Assembly (NCBI GenBank): GCA_019416865.1
Contig: DXWL01000001.1
Location: 1-64,000 of the forward strand
Length of the DNA stretch: 64,000 nucleotides
Direction: 5' to 3'
DNA from: Fusobacterium sp.
Lineage (GTDB): Bacteria; Fusobacteriota; Fusobacteriia; Fusobacteriales; Fusobacteriaceae
Part shown: positions 47,992-57,031 of the stretch, one piece after another
How the letters are laid out: each line of letters opens with the position of its first letter
Position numbering within the stretch: position 1 is the first letter of the stretch
Notes under the pieces: model-generated
Seen by the model: only the letters and a program-made list of their open reading frames with translations
Databases searched by the model: none
Told to the model about the DNA's origin: nothing
Program-made: the position numbers and the translations under genes

Positions 47992-48369
47992 TTACTTTAA
48001 GTACTTCCTTTTTATCTCTCTTATTTTTCTATAAAGAACCATTATTAAAATATTAAATTTAACATTTAATAATCCAATGGCTGTACTTAACAACATTCCC
48101 ATTCCGAAAAAATATGCTGCCGCTCCAAGAGCTGCACCATATATAACATACCTTTTCAGGTAACTTAGTATTCCAACTTTATAAGAGCCATTTCCTGCTG
48201 CTACTGTAGCTTTTACATCAATACACAGCATATAAAATGCAATTATTGAAATAACTGAACCTCCAAACATTCCTATACAGACAGTTTTTTCTCTCACTAT
48301 AAATCCATATATAATTATTATCAAAGATGTAACAGCTGCTCTTTTTATTACACTTTTTATTTCATCCAT
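47992..48369 (-). CDS. atpI: ATP synthase subunit I-like membrane protein
   Basis: A 125-aa protein with four predicted helices and a basic tail (YRKIREIKRKYLK), directly upstream of atpB, the usual place of AtpI. AtpI helps assemble the c ring in other bacteria. Sequence similarity within this family is weak, so the call rests on length, topology and position. Confidence 0.8.
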   Translation of the reverse strand: MDEIKSVIKRAAVTSLIIIIYGFIVREKTVCIGMFGGSVISIIAFYMLCIDVKATVAAGNGSYKVGILSYLKRYVIYGAALGAAAYFFGMGMLLSTAIGLLNVKFNILIMVLYRKIREIKRKYLK

Positions 48370-48452
48370 ATGTAAACCTTTTTTTCTTTCTTTTCTATTT
48401 AATCATTTACACCTATTATACCCCACAACATGACCAGTAAGTCAAGTTTTTT

Positions 48453-48665
48453 TTATTTTTTCATTATCTGCTGATAAACACTGTAAAACCCACTGGCTAT
48501 TCCAATCAGGAGAAAAATAATGAAAAGTACAGGACTTTCATAAATGTATCTCGCTATTATGTATTTGTATATAGCCAGAGATACCAACATATTTCCTATT
48601 ATAATAAATCCCAGTGTCCCCAACAGAGATAGGTATTTAAAAAAATCTCTATCAAATTTTAGCAT
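48453..48665 (-). CDS. AtpZ-like small membrane protein of the ATP synthase operon
   Basis: A 70-aa protein with two hydrophobic helices (YLSLLGTLGFIIIGNMLVS and VLFIIFLLIGIASGFYS), the architecture of AtpZ/AtpI family proteins that precede atp genes. Start chosen at 48665, with GGGAAG upstream; 21 earlier in-frame codons have no ribosome site. It is the first gene of the operon. Role in assembly or ion homeostasis is inferred from family and place. Confidence 0.75.
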   Translation of the reverse strand: MLKFDRDFFKYLSLLGTLGFIIIGNMLVSLAIYKYIIARYIYESPVLFIIFLLIGIASGFYSVYQQIMKK

Positions 48666-48788
48666 TTTTTCTTCCCTTCTAAAAGTTTTTTCTATAAAAA
48701 CTATAAAGATGTTCAAAAATTTAACCATGTGATACTATTTTTTCGAAATAAAAAATTTTATATTTATTTTAGTACAATTTTTTTGCAC

Positions 48789-49505
48789 CTATATTTTTTT
48801 TAAAACATAAAAGTATCTTTTACCTGCTATTTGGTCGTTCAGCTCTGTAATTTTTATCTGAAGTCCTGCTTTTTCACAACAAAAGCATATCTCCTCGTGG
48901 GTAAAAATTCTCTTTTCATAATATTCATTATATCTGTCATAAGTTTTATTTTTATTTTTTACAAAATATGAAGCTTCAATCTCATCAAGATTTTCCTCTT
49001 CATTATAAAAATGCTCCCAAATTACAGCAAAATCTCTTCTGCTGTCAGCATAGATATCATTTGCAAACATCTTATCCATAAACTCTCTGTCTACAACATC
49101 AAAAACATATATTCCCTCTTCATTTAAAGAGTTTCCGACACTATTAAACAAATCCAAAAGATCCTGTGTGTTTGAAAGATGATTTACAGTATCAAAAAAA
49201 GAAAATATAATGTCATATTTTTCCCCTGTACTGAACTCTCTCATATCACCTAAAAATAAAGGAACATTTTTTCCCTTTAATTTTATGTTCGCTCTTTTCA
49301 GCATCTCTTCTGACAAATCCAGTCCTGAACACTTATATTTTTCACTTAAAATTACAAGAGTACTTCCTGTTCCACATCCCAAATCCAAAAAGTTTTTCCC
49401 ATCTGGGCAGAAATCTAACTTATATTTTTCAAGTAGTTTTACCCATTCGTTATAGTCGCAGATTTCCATAAATTTGTCATAAACTTTAGAAAAATTTTTA
49501 TACAT
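48789..49505 (-). CDS. Class I SAM-dependent methyltransferase
   Basis: A 238-aa Rossmann-fold methyltransferase: motif I FLDLGCGTGSTL, acidic end of strand 2 in CSGLDLSEEM, then LFLGDMREF and FSFFDTVNHL. The C-terminal half has a beta-rich insert like small-molecule methyltransferases. It follows glmM by 55 bp on the same strand. Substrate unknown. Confidence 0.88.
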   Translation of the reverse strand: MYKNFSKVYDKFMEICDYNEWVKLLEKYKLDFCPDGKNFLDLGCGTGSTLVILSEKYKCSGLDLSEEMLKRANIKLKGKNVPLFLGDMREFSTGEKYDIIFSFFDTVNHLSNTQDLLDLFNSVGNSLNEEGIYVFDVVDREFMDKMFANDIYADSRRDFAVIWEHFYNEEENLDEIEASYFVKNKNKTYDRYNEYYEKRIFTHEEICFCCEKAGLQIKITELNDQIAGKRYFYVLKKI

Positions 49506-49560
49506 TATATTTTCTCCCTGCTTTTAATATATTTAGTTGTAGTAGTAAATTTTTGAAAAA

Positions 49561-50919
49561 TTATGCAAGTTCTGTTTTTACTACTTCTGCTATCTCTTCA
49601 GCTGTAGCTTTTACTAAATCTGCATTTTTTCCCTCTACCATTACTCTTACAATAGGCTCTGTTCCAGAAGTTCTTACAAGAACTCTTCCCTCATTGCCCA
49701 TCTCTTTCTCTTTTTTCTCAATGAAAGAAACTATATTTTCATTTTTATTCCACATATTTTTCTTAGCATTATCAACTTTTACATTGATTAACACTTGAGG
49801 CCATTCTGGGATAAGTCCCACAAGCTCATCAAGAGTTTTTCCGCTGTCTCTTATAACTTCTACAAGTTTAAGAGAGGACTGGATTCCGTCCCCTGTTGTT
49901 CCATAATCAAGAAGTATTATATGCCCTGATTGTTCTCCACCTATATTAAGTCCTTGACTCTTCATTTTTTCAAGAACATATCTGTCCCCTACATTTGCTC
50001 TTACAAGAACGATTCCGTTGTCGTTAAGGAAAGACTCAAGCCCCATATTACTCATAACAGTAGTTACAACTCTGTTATTTACAAGAACATTTTTCTTTTT
50101 CATATCCACAGCAAGAGTTGCTATTATTTTATCCCCGTCAACAATTTTTCCGTTTTTATCAACAGCTATAAGTCTGTCAGCATCTCCGTCATAAGCTAGT
50201 CCAAGATCTGCCTCATATCCCATTACTACTTTTGAAAGAATTTCAGGGTGTGTTGAACCACATCTTACATTTATATTTTTTCCATTTGGAGCATCATTTA
50301 TTACAACAATTTCTGCTCCAAGAGATAAAAATACATCTTTTGCAGCTCTGTAAGCTGATCCATTTGCTGCATCAAGGATTATCTTCATTCCTGAAAAATC
50401 TCCTTTTACTATTGACTTAAGATGATCTCTGTAAAGAATATAGTCATCCTCTGCATATTTAAATTTTCCTACAGCATCTCCTGGAAGAGGATTCCTTACA
50501 AGCTCTGCATAGTTATCTATATATCCTTCAAGTTCTAATTCAACTTCATCAGGAAGTTTGCATCCATCTTTTGCAAATATTTTAATTCCATTATCCTTTG
50601 CTGGATTGTGAGAAGCTGATATCATAATTCCTGCCTCTGCACCTTTTGCCTGAGTAATAAAAGCTACTCCAGGTGTGGGAATAACTCCAACAAAATCTAT
50701 ATTTATTCCCATTGCAGTAAGTCCTGCACTAAGAGCTGATCTAAGCATATATCCTGATATTCTTGTATCAGATCCCATAATAACCTTCATTTTTTTCTTG
50801 TCAGGATTTTGCTTTCTAAGGTAATATCCAAGAGCATATCCTAATTTCATTGCAAGTTCAGCTGTAAGCTCTCTATTTGCCTCTCCTCTTACTCCATCAG
50901 TTCCAAAATATTTTCTCAT
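49561..50919 (-). CDS. glmM: Phosphoglucosamine mutase
   Basis: Converts glucosamine-6-phosphate to glucosamine-1-phosphate for UDP-GlcNAc, peptidoglycan and LPS. It begins KYFGTDGVRGEAN, has the phosphoserine loop MISASHNPAKDNGIK (Ser near residue 101), the Mg loop DGDADRLIAVD and the phosphate-binding RTSGTEPIVRVMVEG. 452 aa is standard. Its start overlaps the Gx-transporter stop by 4 nt. Confidence 0.97.
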   Translation of the reverse strand: MRKYFGTDGVRGEANRELTAELAMKLGYALGYYLRKQNPDKKKMKVIMGSDTRISGYMLRSALSAGLTAMGINIDFVGVIPTPGVAFITQAKGAEAGIMISASHNPAKDNGIKIFAKDGCKLPDEVELELEGYIDNYAELVRNPLPGDAVGKFKYAEDDYILYRDHLKSIVKGDFSGMKIILDAANGSAYRAAKDVFLSLGAEIVVINDAPNGKNINVRCGSTHPEILSKVVMGYEADLGLAYDGDADRLIAVDKNGKIVDGDKIIATLAVDMKKKNVLVNNRVVTTVMSNMGLESFLNDNGIVLVRANVGDRYVLEKMKSQGLNIGGEQSGHIILLDYGTTGDGIQSSLKLVEVIRDSGKTLDELVGLIPEWPQVLINVKVDNAKKNMWNKNENIVSFIEKKEKEMGNEGRVLVRTSGTEPIVRVMVEGKNADLVKATAEEIAEVVKTELA

Positions 50920-51434
50920 TTAACACAACTCCTTCTAAGTAATAATTTTTCTCCAATAAATCCAGTAACAGCTCCTGCAAAAACTCCAAGCATAAGAAAA
51001 CCTGTTACAAAAACCATCACATATCTTGAATTTATATTCATGTTTCTAAATAACAGAAAATAGACTACAATAAGCTGTGTAAAATTATGAACAAGTGCCG
51101 AAAAAACACTTATTGACACAAGACTCAGTCTATCTCTGAAACTATATAGCATAACCATTATACACACACTTGCACTTCCTGATACAAGGCTTATGATAAA
51201 ACCTGGACTGAAAAGAGTTCCTATCATTATTCCCTGTATAACTATCCTGCATATAACAACCTCAAAGGCCATTTTCTTTCCAAATTTTTCAAGGGCTATA
51301 AGAGTTCCTATATTGGAAAGCCCCAATTTAAGCCATGGAAACGGCTTAGGAATAAAAGTTTCCAAAAGAGAAAGATAAAGGGACAAAAGAATAAGAAAAA
51401 CAAGATATTTCTCTCTTCTATTCTCTGCTTTCAT
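50916..51434 (-). CDS. Gx-family transporter / heptaprenyl diphosphate synthase component I-like
   Basis: A 172-aa integral membrane protein with about five helices. The N-terminal PKPFPWLKLGLSNIGTLIAL and GTLFSPGFIISLVSGSAS segments are characteristic of the family annotated as Gx transporters or HepS component I, an ECF-S-like fold. Substrate unknown. No ribosome site is visible, but it starts 3 bp after purB, so translation is probably coupled. Confidence 0.75.
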   Translation of the reverse strand: MKAENRREKYLVFLILLSLYLSLLETFIPKPFPWLKLGLSNIGTLIALEKFGKKMAFEVVICRIVIQGIMIGTLFSPGFIISLVSGSASVCIMVMLYSFRDRLSLVSISVFSALVHNFTQLIVVYFLLFRNMNINSRYVMVFVTGFLMLGVFAGAVTGFIGEKLLLRRSCVK

Positions 51435-51437
51435 AAA

Positions 51438-52871
51438 CTATACTTTAAGATCTGAATCCATTCCTAAAAGTTCTGAATACTTTTCTAAGATTGGTTTTAT
51501 CTCTATATTTATAAATTCCTCTGTCTGTTCCTCTGCAAAACCTATAAAGTTTTTAGGTGATAATATCTCCTGAAGTTTATCTTTATCTATATTGAAACTT
51601 GGATCATTTATAATTCTTTCAATTAAATCATTTTCTTTTCCGTGGACTTTTACCATTTTTCCAGCTTCCATTGAATGAACTCTTATTTTTTCATGAAGCT
51701 CCTGTCTGTCCCCGCCGCTTTTAACACCTTCCATTATAATATACTCTGTTGCCATGAAAGGAAGTTCTGCCATTATGTGCTTTTCTATCATTTTAGGATA
51801 CACAACAAGTCCATTTAAAATATTTTTCCATATTATAAGAATAGCATCCACTGCAAGAAATGCCTGTGGCAGAGAAAGTCTTTTGTTGGCAGAATCATCA
51901 AGAGTTCTTTCAAACCACTGTGTAGAAGCTGTCATCGCCGTACTTTGCTGTAATGCTATTACAAATTTTGCAAGAGATGAGATTCTCTCACTTCTCATAG
52001 GATTTCTTTTGTATGCCATAGCAGATGAACCTATTTGATTTTTTTCAAAAGGCTCTTCTATCTCTTTAAGATGTTGTAAAAGTCTTAAATCATTTGTAAA
52101 TTTATGAGCTGATTGAGCTATATTAGCAAGAAGATTCATTATTTCAGAATCTATTTTTCTGTCATAAGTCTGTCCTGCTACCATAAGTCTTTTTTCAAAT
52201 CCAGCTTTTTCAGTTACCATCTCATCAAGAGTTTTTACTTTTTCAAAATCTCCGTCAAAAAGCTCTTCAAAACTTGCCTGTGTTCCTGTTGTACCTTTTA
52301 CCCCTCTGAATCTTAAAGTTTTATCTCTAAATTCAAGCTCTTCAAAATCAAGCATAAGACTTTGAAGCCAAAGAGTTGCTCTTTTTCCTACTGTTGTAAG
52401 CTGTGCAGCCTGAAAATGTGTGAACCCTAAAGTTGCCATACCCTTATATTCCATGGCAAACTTTGCAAGTCCGTCCATAACATTTATCATCTCTTTTCTT
52501 ATAACTGCAAGAGCCTCTTTTATCTGAATAAGGTCTGTATTATCTCCCACATATGCACTTGTAGCCCCAAGATGAATAATTGGCATTGCAGATTTTGCCT
52601 GTGTTCCAAATGTATAAACATGAGCCATTACATCATGTCTTACCTCTTTTTCCCTCTTCTTAGCTGTTTCAAAATCAATGTCATTTATATATTTTTTCAT
52701 CTCAGCTATCTGTTCATCAGTTATATTAAGCCCAAGTTCTTTTTCACTTTCAGCAAGATAAACCCAAAGTTTTCTCCAAGTTGAAAACTTATTTTGAGGT
52801 GAAAATATCTCAAGCATCTCCTTTGAACTGTATCTTTCCACAAGTGGATTTGAATAAATATTTTTTTCCAT
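51438..52871 (-). CDS. purB: Adenylosuccinate lyase
   Basis: A fumarase/aspartase-superfamily enzyme acting twice in purine synthesis (SAICAR to AICAR, adenylosuccinate to AMP). Visible are VRHDVMAHVYTFG, IHLGATSAYVGDN and the signature loop GSSAMAYKRNPMRSERI. 477 aa matches the longer type. It lies inside a mixed operon with lepB, rimI-like and glmM. Confidence 0.96.
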   Translation of the reverse strand: MEKNIYSNPLVERYSSKEMLEIFSPQNKFSTWRKLWVYLAESEKELGLNITDEQIAEMKKYINDIDFETAKKREKEVRHDVMAHVYTFGTQAKSAMPIIHLGATSAYVGDNTDLIQIKEALAVIRKEMINVMDGLAKFAMEYKGMATLGFTHFQAAQLTTVGKRATLWLQSLMLDFEELEFRDKTLRFRGVKGTTGTQASFEELFDGDFEKVKTLDEMVTEKAGFEKRLMVAGQTYDRKIDSEIMNLLANIAQSAHKFTNDLRLLQHLKEIEEPFEKNQIGSSAMAYKRNPMRSERISSLAKFVIALQQSTAMTASTQWFERTLDDSANKRLSLPQAFLAVDAILIIWKNILNGLVVYPKMIEKHIMAELPFMATEYIIMEGVKSGGDRQELHEKIRVHSMEAGKMVKVHGKENDLIERIINDPSFNIDKDKLQEILSPKNFIGFAEEQTEEFINIEIKPILEKYSELLGMDSDLKV

Positions 52872-52897
52872 AATACTCCTTTATATATAATAAAAAT

Positions 52898-53317
52898 TTA
52901 AAACACCATTATAATTGCAGCTTCCCCTGTATCACGGTAGTAATTTTTTCTTTTTCCAGCCTCTTTAAAACCATTTTTCTTATAAAACTCTATTGCTGTA
53001 ATATTATTTTCACGAACTTCAAGAAAAATTTCCATTCTTGATTTTTTTATTTCATTTATAAGTATGCTTCCAAATCCTTTCTCTCTGAAAAGAGGATTCA
53101 CACCTATTTTCATAATCTCAAGAGAGTCGCTGTTATTAAAAATTATAACATACCCAGCTGTCTGCTCCTCTTCATTTTGTACAGATATTATCTTATACAT
53201 ATCAGGCATAGTATTTATATCCTCTATCTGACTGAGAGTATAAGCACTGTTTCCAAATATCTCTTTCTCCAGTTTGTATATCTCATCTGCACTGTTATTT
53301 TCACAAATTTCAAACAT
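52898..53317 (-). CDS. GNAT-family N-acetyltransferase, RimI-like
   Basis: A 139-aa acetyltransferase with the acetyl-CoA loop FREKGFGSILINEI and the C-terminal EVRENNITAIEFYKKNGFKEAGKRKNYY region (in outline) typical of RimI, the enzyme for ribosomal S18. Its start overlaps the upstream kinase stop by 8 nt. The acetylated target is inferred from family resemblance only. Confidence 0.82.
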   Translation of the reverse strand: MFEICENNSADEIYKLEKEIFGNSAYTLSQIEDINTMPDMYKIISVQNEEEQTAGYVIIFNNSDSLEIMKIGVNPLFREKGFGSILINEIKKSRMEIFLEVRENNITAIEFYKKNGFKEAGKRKNYYRDTGEAAIIMVF

Positions 53318-53828
53318 TATTTCTCCCTAATTTACTTAATAATTTCTTTACATCTCTTCTATTATTACATATCACTACTTTTTCTTTATATTTTCTGCAA
53401 ATCTCACTGTAATTTTCCTTATGCTTTAAGGTTCTTCCTTCAAATAAAATCCATTTTATAAATTCAAAATCAAATTTTTCAATACAGCCTTCTGCCACAT
53501 CTTTTCTTACCTGATTTCTGTTCTTTAAATACCTATTATACGCCTGAATAAAAGATACTATTCTGGAAAAATTCATAAAGATTATTTTATCAGCTTCTTC
53601 AAATCTTTTTTCCTGTAAAATCCATAAATAATTTCCATCAATTACCCATAATTTATTCTTCATAAATTCTTCTGCCATAAAAATAACTTCTTCTTTCTCT
53701 CGTTCCTGCCAACCTGCTTTAAAATTAATTTTATCAAGATGAAGTACAGGATAATTATATATTTTTCCAATTTTTTCTGCTAAAGTAGATTTTCCACTTC
53801 CACTATAACCTATTATAGATATTTTCAT
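53310..53828 (-). CDS. P-loop kinase, adenylate-kinase/topology-modulation-like
   Basis: A 172-aa ATPase with Walker A GYSGSGKSTLAE, LHLDKINFKAGWQER, WVIDGNYLWIL and IFMNFSR, features of the family labelled DNA topology modulation protein (FlaR-like). These are probably small-molecule kinases; the substrate is unknown. It follows lepB by 3 bp and overlaps the rimI-like gene. Confidence 0.8.
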   Translation of the reverse strand: MKISIIGYSGSGKSTLAEKIGKIYNYPVLHLDKINFKAGWQEREKEEVIFMAEEFMKNKLWVIDGNYLWILQEKRFEEADKIIFMNFSRIVSFIQAYNRYLKNRNQVRKDVAEGCIEKFDFEFIKWILFEGRTLKHKENYSEICRKYKEKVVICNNRRDVKKLLSKLGRNNV

Positions 53829-53831
53829 TTA

Positions 53832-54758
53832 CTACCTTAATAAAGATATTCTGTTAAGAGGGAAAAATCTTACAAAGGCCTTTCCTCTTATTCTGCTGTC
53901 TTTTACAAATCCCCAGAATCTTGAATCATAACTTCCGTCTGTATTGTCCCCAAGCATGAAATAACAATCTTCATCAAGAGTAACAGTTACTGTTTCTCCT
54001 GCCATTATCTGTTTTAAAATATTTTCATCATGAATATAATCAAGAATCATTCCTGTTCTCTCATCATTTACATAAAACTCTAAATCAGGAAGAAGTTTTT
54101 CTACAGTTGCTCCATTTTCAGAAATAAGCTTTTGTACTTTTTCTACATCATAATGAGCTTCGTTATAAGCTGCATTATAGTTCATTCCCGGCTGAATAGT
54201 TATCTTATCCCCTTTTTTAGGCACTGTCCAAATATCAAATCCTATTTGCCCAAGAGGTGAATATTTTCTTGTTGTAATCTCTTTGCCGTCAACATAAAGA
54301 TGACCATTTCTTATTGCAATTTTTTCTCCGGGAAGTCCCATCACTCTTTTGGTATAAAGAACTTTATTTTCAACAGGCTCTTTAAAAACAACTATATCCT
54401 CTCTCTTAGGAGCTTTAAATTTATAGATTACCATATTTCCAAAAAGTCTGTCTTTCGGGATAATTGTAGGTATCATTGAACCAGTAGGCACAACAAAATT
54501 TCCTATATAGAATCTTTGAATTACAAGCACTAAAACAACCGCTGTAAAAATTGCTTCACAACCATTTACAACCTTATGTACAACTGTTTTAGCTCCCTGT
54601 TTTTCTATTCCAAAAATTCCTATTATTTTTTCAGATACTTTATTTCTATATTTTTCAATTTTACTCACAAGATATTTTTCTTTTATAAATATATATGCAA
54701 AAAATGCTGTAAGAATCAGATAAAATATTCCATTTAAAAAAATATGTTCTCTTGTCAT
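53832..54758 (-). CDS. lepB: Signal peptidase I
   Basis: Membrane protease that removes signal peptides from secreted proteins. One N-terminal helix (about 5-25) and a second at about 66-83 precede the catalytic domain, with nucleophile Ser94 in VVPTGSMIPTI and general base Lys137 in YTKRVMGLPGE. LGDNTDGSYDSRFWGFV is the family box E. 308 aa is normal for Gram-negative types. First gene of the lepB-glmM run. Confidence 0.96.
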   Translation of the reverse strand: MTREHIFLNGIFYLILTAFFAYIFIKEKYLVSKIEKYRNKVSEKIIGIFGIEKQGAKTVVHKVVNGCEAIFTAVVLVLVIQRFYIGNFVVPTGSMIPTIIPKDRLFGNMVIYKFKAPKREDIVVFKEPVENKVLYTKRVMGLPGEKIAIRNGHLYVDGKEITTRKYSPLGQIGFDIWTVPKKGDKITIQPGMNYNAAYNEAHYDVEKVQKLISENGATVEKLLPDLEFYVNDERTGMILDYIHDENILKQIMAGETVTVTLDEDCYFMLGDNTDGSYDSRFWGFVKDSRIRGKAFVRFFPLNRISLLR

Positions 54759-54788
54759 GTTTTGTCCTTTCCAGTTTTTAATTTTTTT

Positions 54789-54812
54789 GAGAAAATTTTA
54801 TTTTTTACAAAT
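54789..54812. repeat. Fragment matching the end of the dispersed repeat
   Basis: GAGAAAATTTTATTTTTTAC and the next four bases match the right end of copy 1 (about 881-903) with one inserted A. No other part of the element is present. Because it is so AT-rich it may be chance. Confidence 0.3.
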
Positions 54813-54845
54813 AACTCCCAGGGATATTTTAGCACAAAAAATGAA

Positions 54846-54879
54846 AAAAAGCTAAAGGTATATAAACCTTTAGCTTTTT
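54846..54879 (-). terminator. Intrinsic terminator of rplS
   Basis: AAAAAGCTAAAGGT/ACCTTTAGCTTTTT, a 14-bp perfect stem around a 6-nt loop with T-tracts, just after the rplS stop. Confidence 0.92.
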
Positions 54880-54883
54880 GAAA

Positions 54884-55234
54884 CTATTTTCTAAGTTCTT
54901 TGATTCTAGCTTGTTTACCAGATAGTCCTCTTAGGTAGTAAAGTTTGCTTCTTCTTACTTTTCCTACTTTTAACACTTCAATTTTGTCAACCATTGGAGA
55001 GTTCATAGGGATTATTCTTTCAACACCTACTCCGTCTACAACTTTTCTAACTGTGAATGTTTTTGCAATTCCAGCACCAGCTACTCTGATTACTGTTCCT
55101 TGGAAAAGTTGAACTCTTTCTTTGTTTCCTTCTTTTACTTTGTAGTAAACTGCGATTGTGTCCCCAGCTTTAAATTGAGGGATGTCAGTTCTTAAGTAAT
55201 CTTGTTCAATTAATGCGATTAATCTTTCTTTCAT
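54884..55234 (-). CDS. rplS: 50S ribosomal protein L19
   Basis: L19 (116 aa), at the subunit interface. It has [20 protein letters not shown] in outline, [31 protein letters not shown] and the C-terminal [21 protein letters not shown]. Monocistronic, with its own promoter and terminator. Confidence 0.98.
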   Translation of the reverse strand: MKERLIALIEQDYLRTDIPQFKAGDTIAVYYKVKEGNKERVQLFQGTVIRVAGAGIAKTFTVRKVVDGVGVERIIPMNSPMVDKIEVLKVGKVRRSKLYYLRGLSGKQARIKELRK

Positions 55235-55256
55235 TTTTTCCTCCTGATTAGATATT

Positions 55257-55291
55257 CATTTAATATTCCTTTTGATTAAAGAGGAATATCT
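55257..55291 (-). promoter_or_regulatory. Hairpin in the rplS leader
   Basis: ATATTCC and GGAATAT form a stem (55265-55288 region) between the promoter and the Shine-Dalgarno sequence. It may be an L19 autoregulatory leader, known upstream of rplS in other bacteria; similarity to that family was not established. Confidence 0.35.
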
Positions 55292-55309
55292 ATTTATATA
55301 AGCCTAGTT

Positions 55310-55338
55310 ATTTTAACATATCTTTTGTTTCTTGTCAA
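55310..55338 (-). promoter_or_regulatory. Promoter of rplS
   Basis: TTGACA (55333-55338), 17-bp spacer, TAAAAT (55310-55315) on the minus strand. Confidence 0.7.
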
Positions 55339-55346
55339 AAAAATCT

Positions 55347-56516
55347 TTATTTTTCAAGCTTATTTAAAAAATCCACAGCATATTGAGCATAAAGAGCTGT
55401 TCCTGTTTCAAAACCATCTTCATCCATATTAAATTTTGGGTGATGATGAGGATAAATACATTCCTTCTCTTCATTCCTTACCCCTACAAAAGCAAGAACA
55501 CTTGGCACTTTTTCAGAAAATGCTGAAAAATCCTCTGCTGTTGTCATCTTTTCAAGGGGATATAAAACCTCTTTTCCATAAAGTTTTACTGCTGACTGAA
55601 CAGCTGTTTCTGTGCATTCTGCATCATTTATTACTGGAGCTGGATAAAATTTATAATCCATTTCATAATCTGCTCTGTAAATATCTGTTGTTCCTTTTAA
55701 AATTCTCTCTATCATATGAGGAATTTCTTTTCTAAGCTCTGGATTGAAGCATCTTGCTGTTCCTTCTATTATCGCTTCATTAGGAATAACATTTGCTGTT
55801 GTTCCTGTATGAATTTTTCCAACTGTTATTACCACAGATTCATTTGGATTTATCTCTCTGCTCACTATTGATTGAAGATTTACAACAAAGGCTGAAGCTG
55901 TTACAACAGGATCTATACACTGCTGAGGAAGTGAACCATGCCCACCTTTTCCAATTATTTTAATTTGAAAATTATCAGCTGAAGCCATCCTTGGTCCAGG
56001 TTCAGCAGATATTTTTCCCACAGGGATACCTGACCAAAGATGGATTGCAAAAGCTCCGTCTACCCCTTCAAGAACTCCCTCCTCTATCATCTTTTTTGCT
56101 CCCTGTCCTATCTCTTCTGCAGGTTGAAACACACATCTTACAGTACCATGTATTAAATCTCTGTTTTCATCTAAAACTTTTACTGCTCCCAAAAGCTGTG
56201 CTGTATGCCCGTCATGCCCACAAGAGTGCATTTTTCCCTCTTTTTTTGATTTATAAGATACAGTTGTGCATTCTGTTACAGGAAGTGCGTCCATATCAGC
56301 TCTTAAAAGTACACACCCTCCTTCATGGTTTCCCTTTATATCAACTACAACTCCTGTTTTTGCCATCTCTCTGTAAGAAAGTCCCATAGCTTTTAATTCT
56401 CTTTTAATTATTTCAGAAGCTTCATACTCCTCCCAGCTAAGTCCAGGATTTTCATGAAGCTCATTTCTTAAATCTATTACATAATTTTTATATTTTTTTA
56501 CTGAATCTTTTATCAT
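55347..56516 (-). CDS. M20-family amidohydrolase (N-acyl-amino-acid/hippurate hydrolase-like)
   Basis: A 389-aa zinc metallopeptidase-fold amidase that cleaves N-acylated or N-aminoacyl substrates. Metal-site motifs are LLRADMDALPV, MHSCGHDGHTAQLLGA and QPAEEIGQGA; the dimerisation lid begins GKGGHGSLPQQCIDP and the final ligand is in YPHHHPKFNMDEDG. It has its own promoter behind the ABC-transporter operon, which may import its substrate, but that link is inference. Confidence 0.92.
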   Translation of the reverse strand: MIKDSVKKYKNYVIDLRNELHENPGLSWEEYEASEIIKRELKAMGLSYREMAKTGVVVDIKGNHEGGCVLLRADMDALPVTECTTVSYKSKKEGKMHSCGHDGHTAQLLGAVKVLDENRDLIHGTVRCVFQPAEEIGQGAKKMIEEGVLEGVDGAFAIHLWSGIPVGKISAEPGPRMASADNFQIKIIGKGGHGSLPQQCIDPVVTASAFVVNLQSIVSREINPNESVVITVGKIHTGTTANVIPNEAIIEGTARCFNPELRKEIPHMIERILKGTTDIYRADYEMDYKFYPAPVINDAECTETAVQSAVKLYGKEVLYPLEKMTTAEDFSAFSEKVPSVLAFVGVRNEEKECIYPHHHPKFNMDEDGFETGTALYAQYAVDFLNKLEK

Positions 56517-56550
56517 ATATCTCTCCCCTTTATTTTTTTATCCAATATAA

Positions 56551-56579
56551 ATTATAACCTGTTATAAATATATTGGCAA
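56551..56579 (-). promoter_or_regulatory. Promoter of the amidohydrolase gene
   Basis: TTGCCA (56574-56579), 17-bp spacer, TATAAT (56551-56556) on the minus strand. Confidence 0.6.
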
Positions 56580-56590
56580 ATAAAATATAA

Positions 56591-56620
56591 AGCTGCCACA
56601 TTTATAAAACTGCAGCAGCT
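56591..56620 (-). terminator. Hairpin at the end of the ABC-transporter operon
   Basis: AGCTGC and GCAGCT pair around an 18-nt loop, followed on the minus strand by TTTATATTTTA. A weak terminator candidate. Confidence 0.45.
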
Positions 56621-56635
56621 CCTATATAATTATAT

Positions 56636-57031
56636 TTAATCTTCTGATGGTTCTTCTTTTTCTTTTTCAGTATATGTTATCCAATCATTTCTGTCTTCAA
56701 TCATACCTGCAAAATTAATTACAGCCTGTTTTGAAAGAGAAGCTTTAAATTTCTTAGTAACCTCTTTATTTTTTCCATTTTCATCTTTATATTTTATTGT
56801 GATAACATGGTTTGAACCTTTTACAAAGACAACACCTTTTTTGTTTGCTCTTACACTCTTAGGTTTTTCTGTGTCCTGTCCATCTACAATGTATGACACT
56901 CTGGCAGGAACTGTTTCTCCTTTATTACCATTTATAAGCATAACCTTGTGTTGTTTTCCTGTTACAAAAAGAATCACTGATATTGCAACTGTTATGCAGA
57001 AAACTATAATCCAGCTTATTATTCTCTTCAT
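56636..57031 (-). CDS. Membrane-anchored conserved protein of the ABC operon
   Basis: A 131-aa protein with one N-terminal hydrophobic helix (IISWIIVFCITVAISVILFV) and an exported or lumenal domain predicted as beta-rich (VPARVSYIVDGQDTE, SNHVITIKYKDENGK), ending in an acidic EKEKEEPSED tail. I do not recognise its family with certainty. It overlaps the upstream permease by one base (TAATG), so it is probably a partner of the transporter. Confidence 0.7.
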   Translation of the reverse strand: MKRIISWIIVFCITVAISVILFVTGKQHKVMLINGNKGETVPARVSYIVDGQDTEKPKSVRANKKGVVFVKGSNHVITIKYKDENGKNKEVTKKFKASLSKQAVINFAGMIEDRNDWITYTEKEKEEPSED

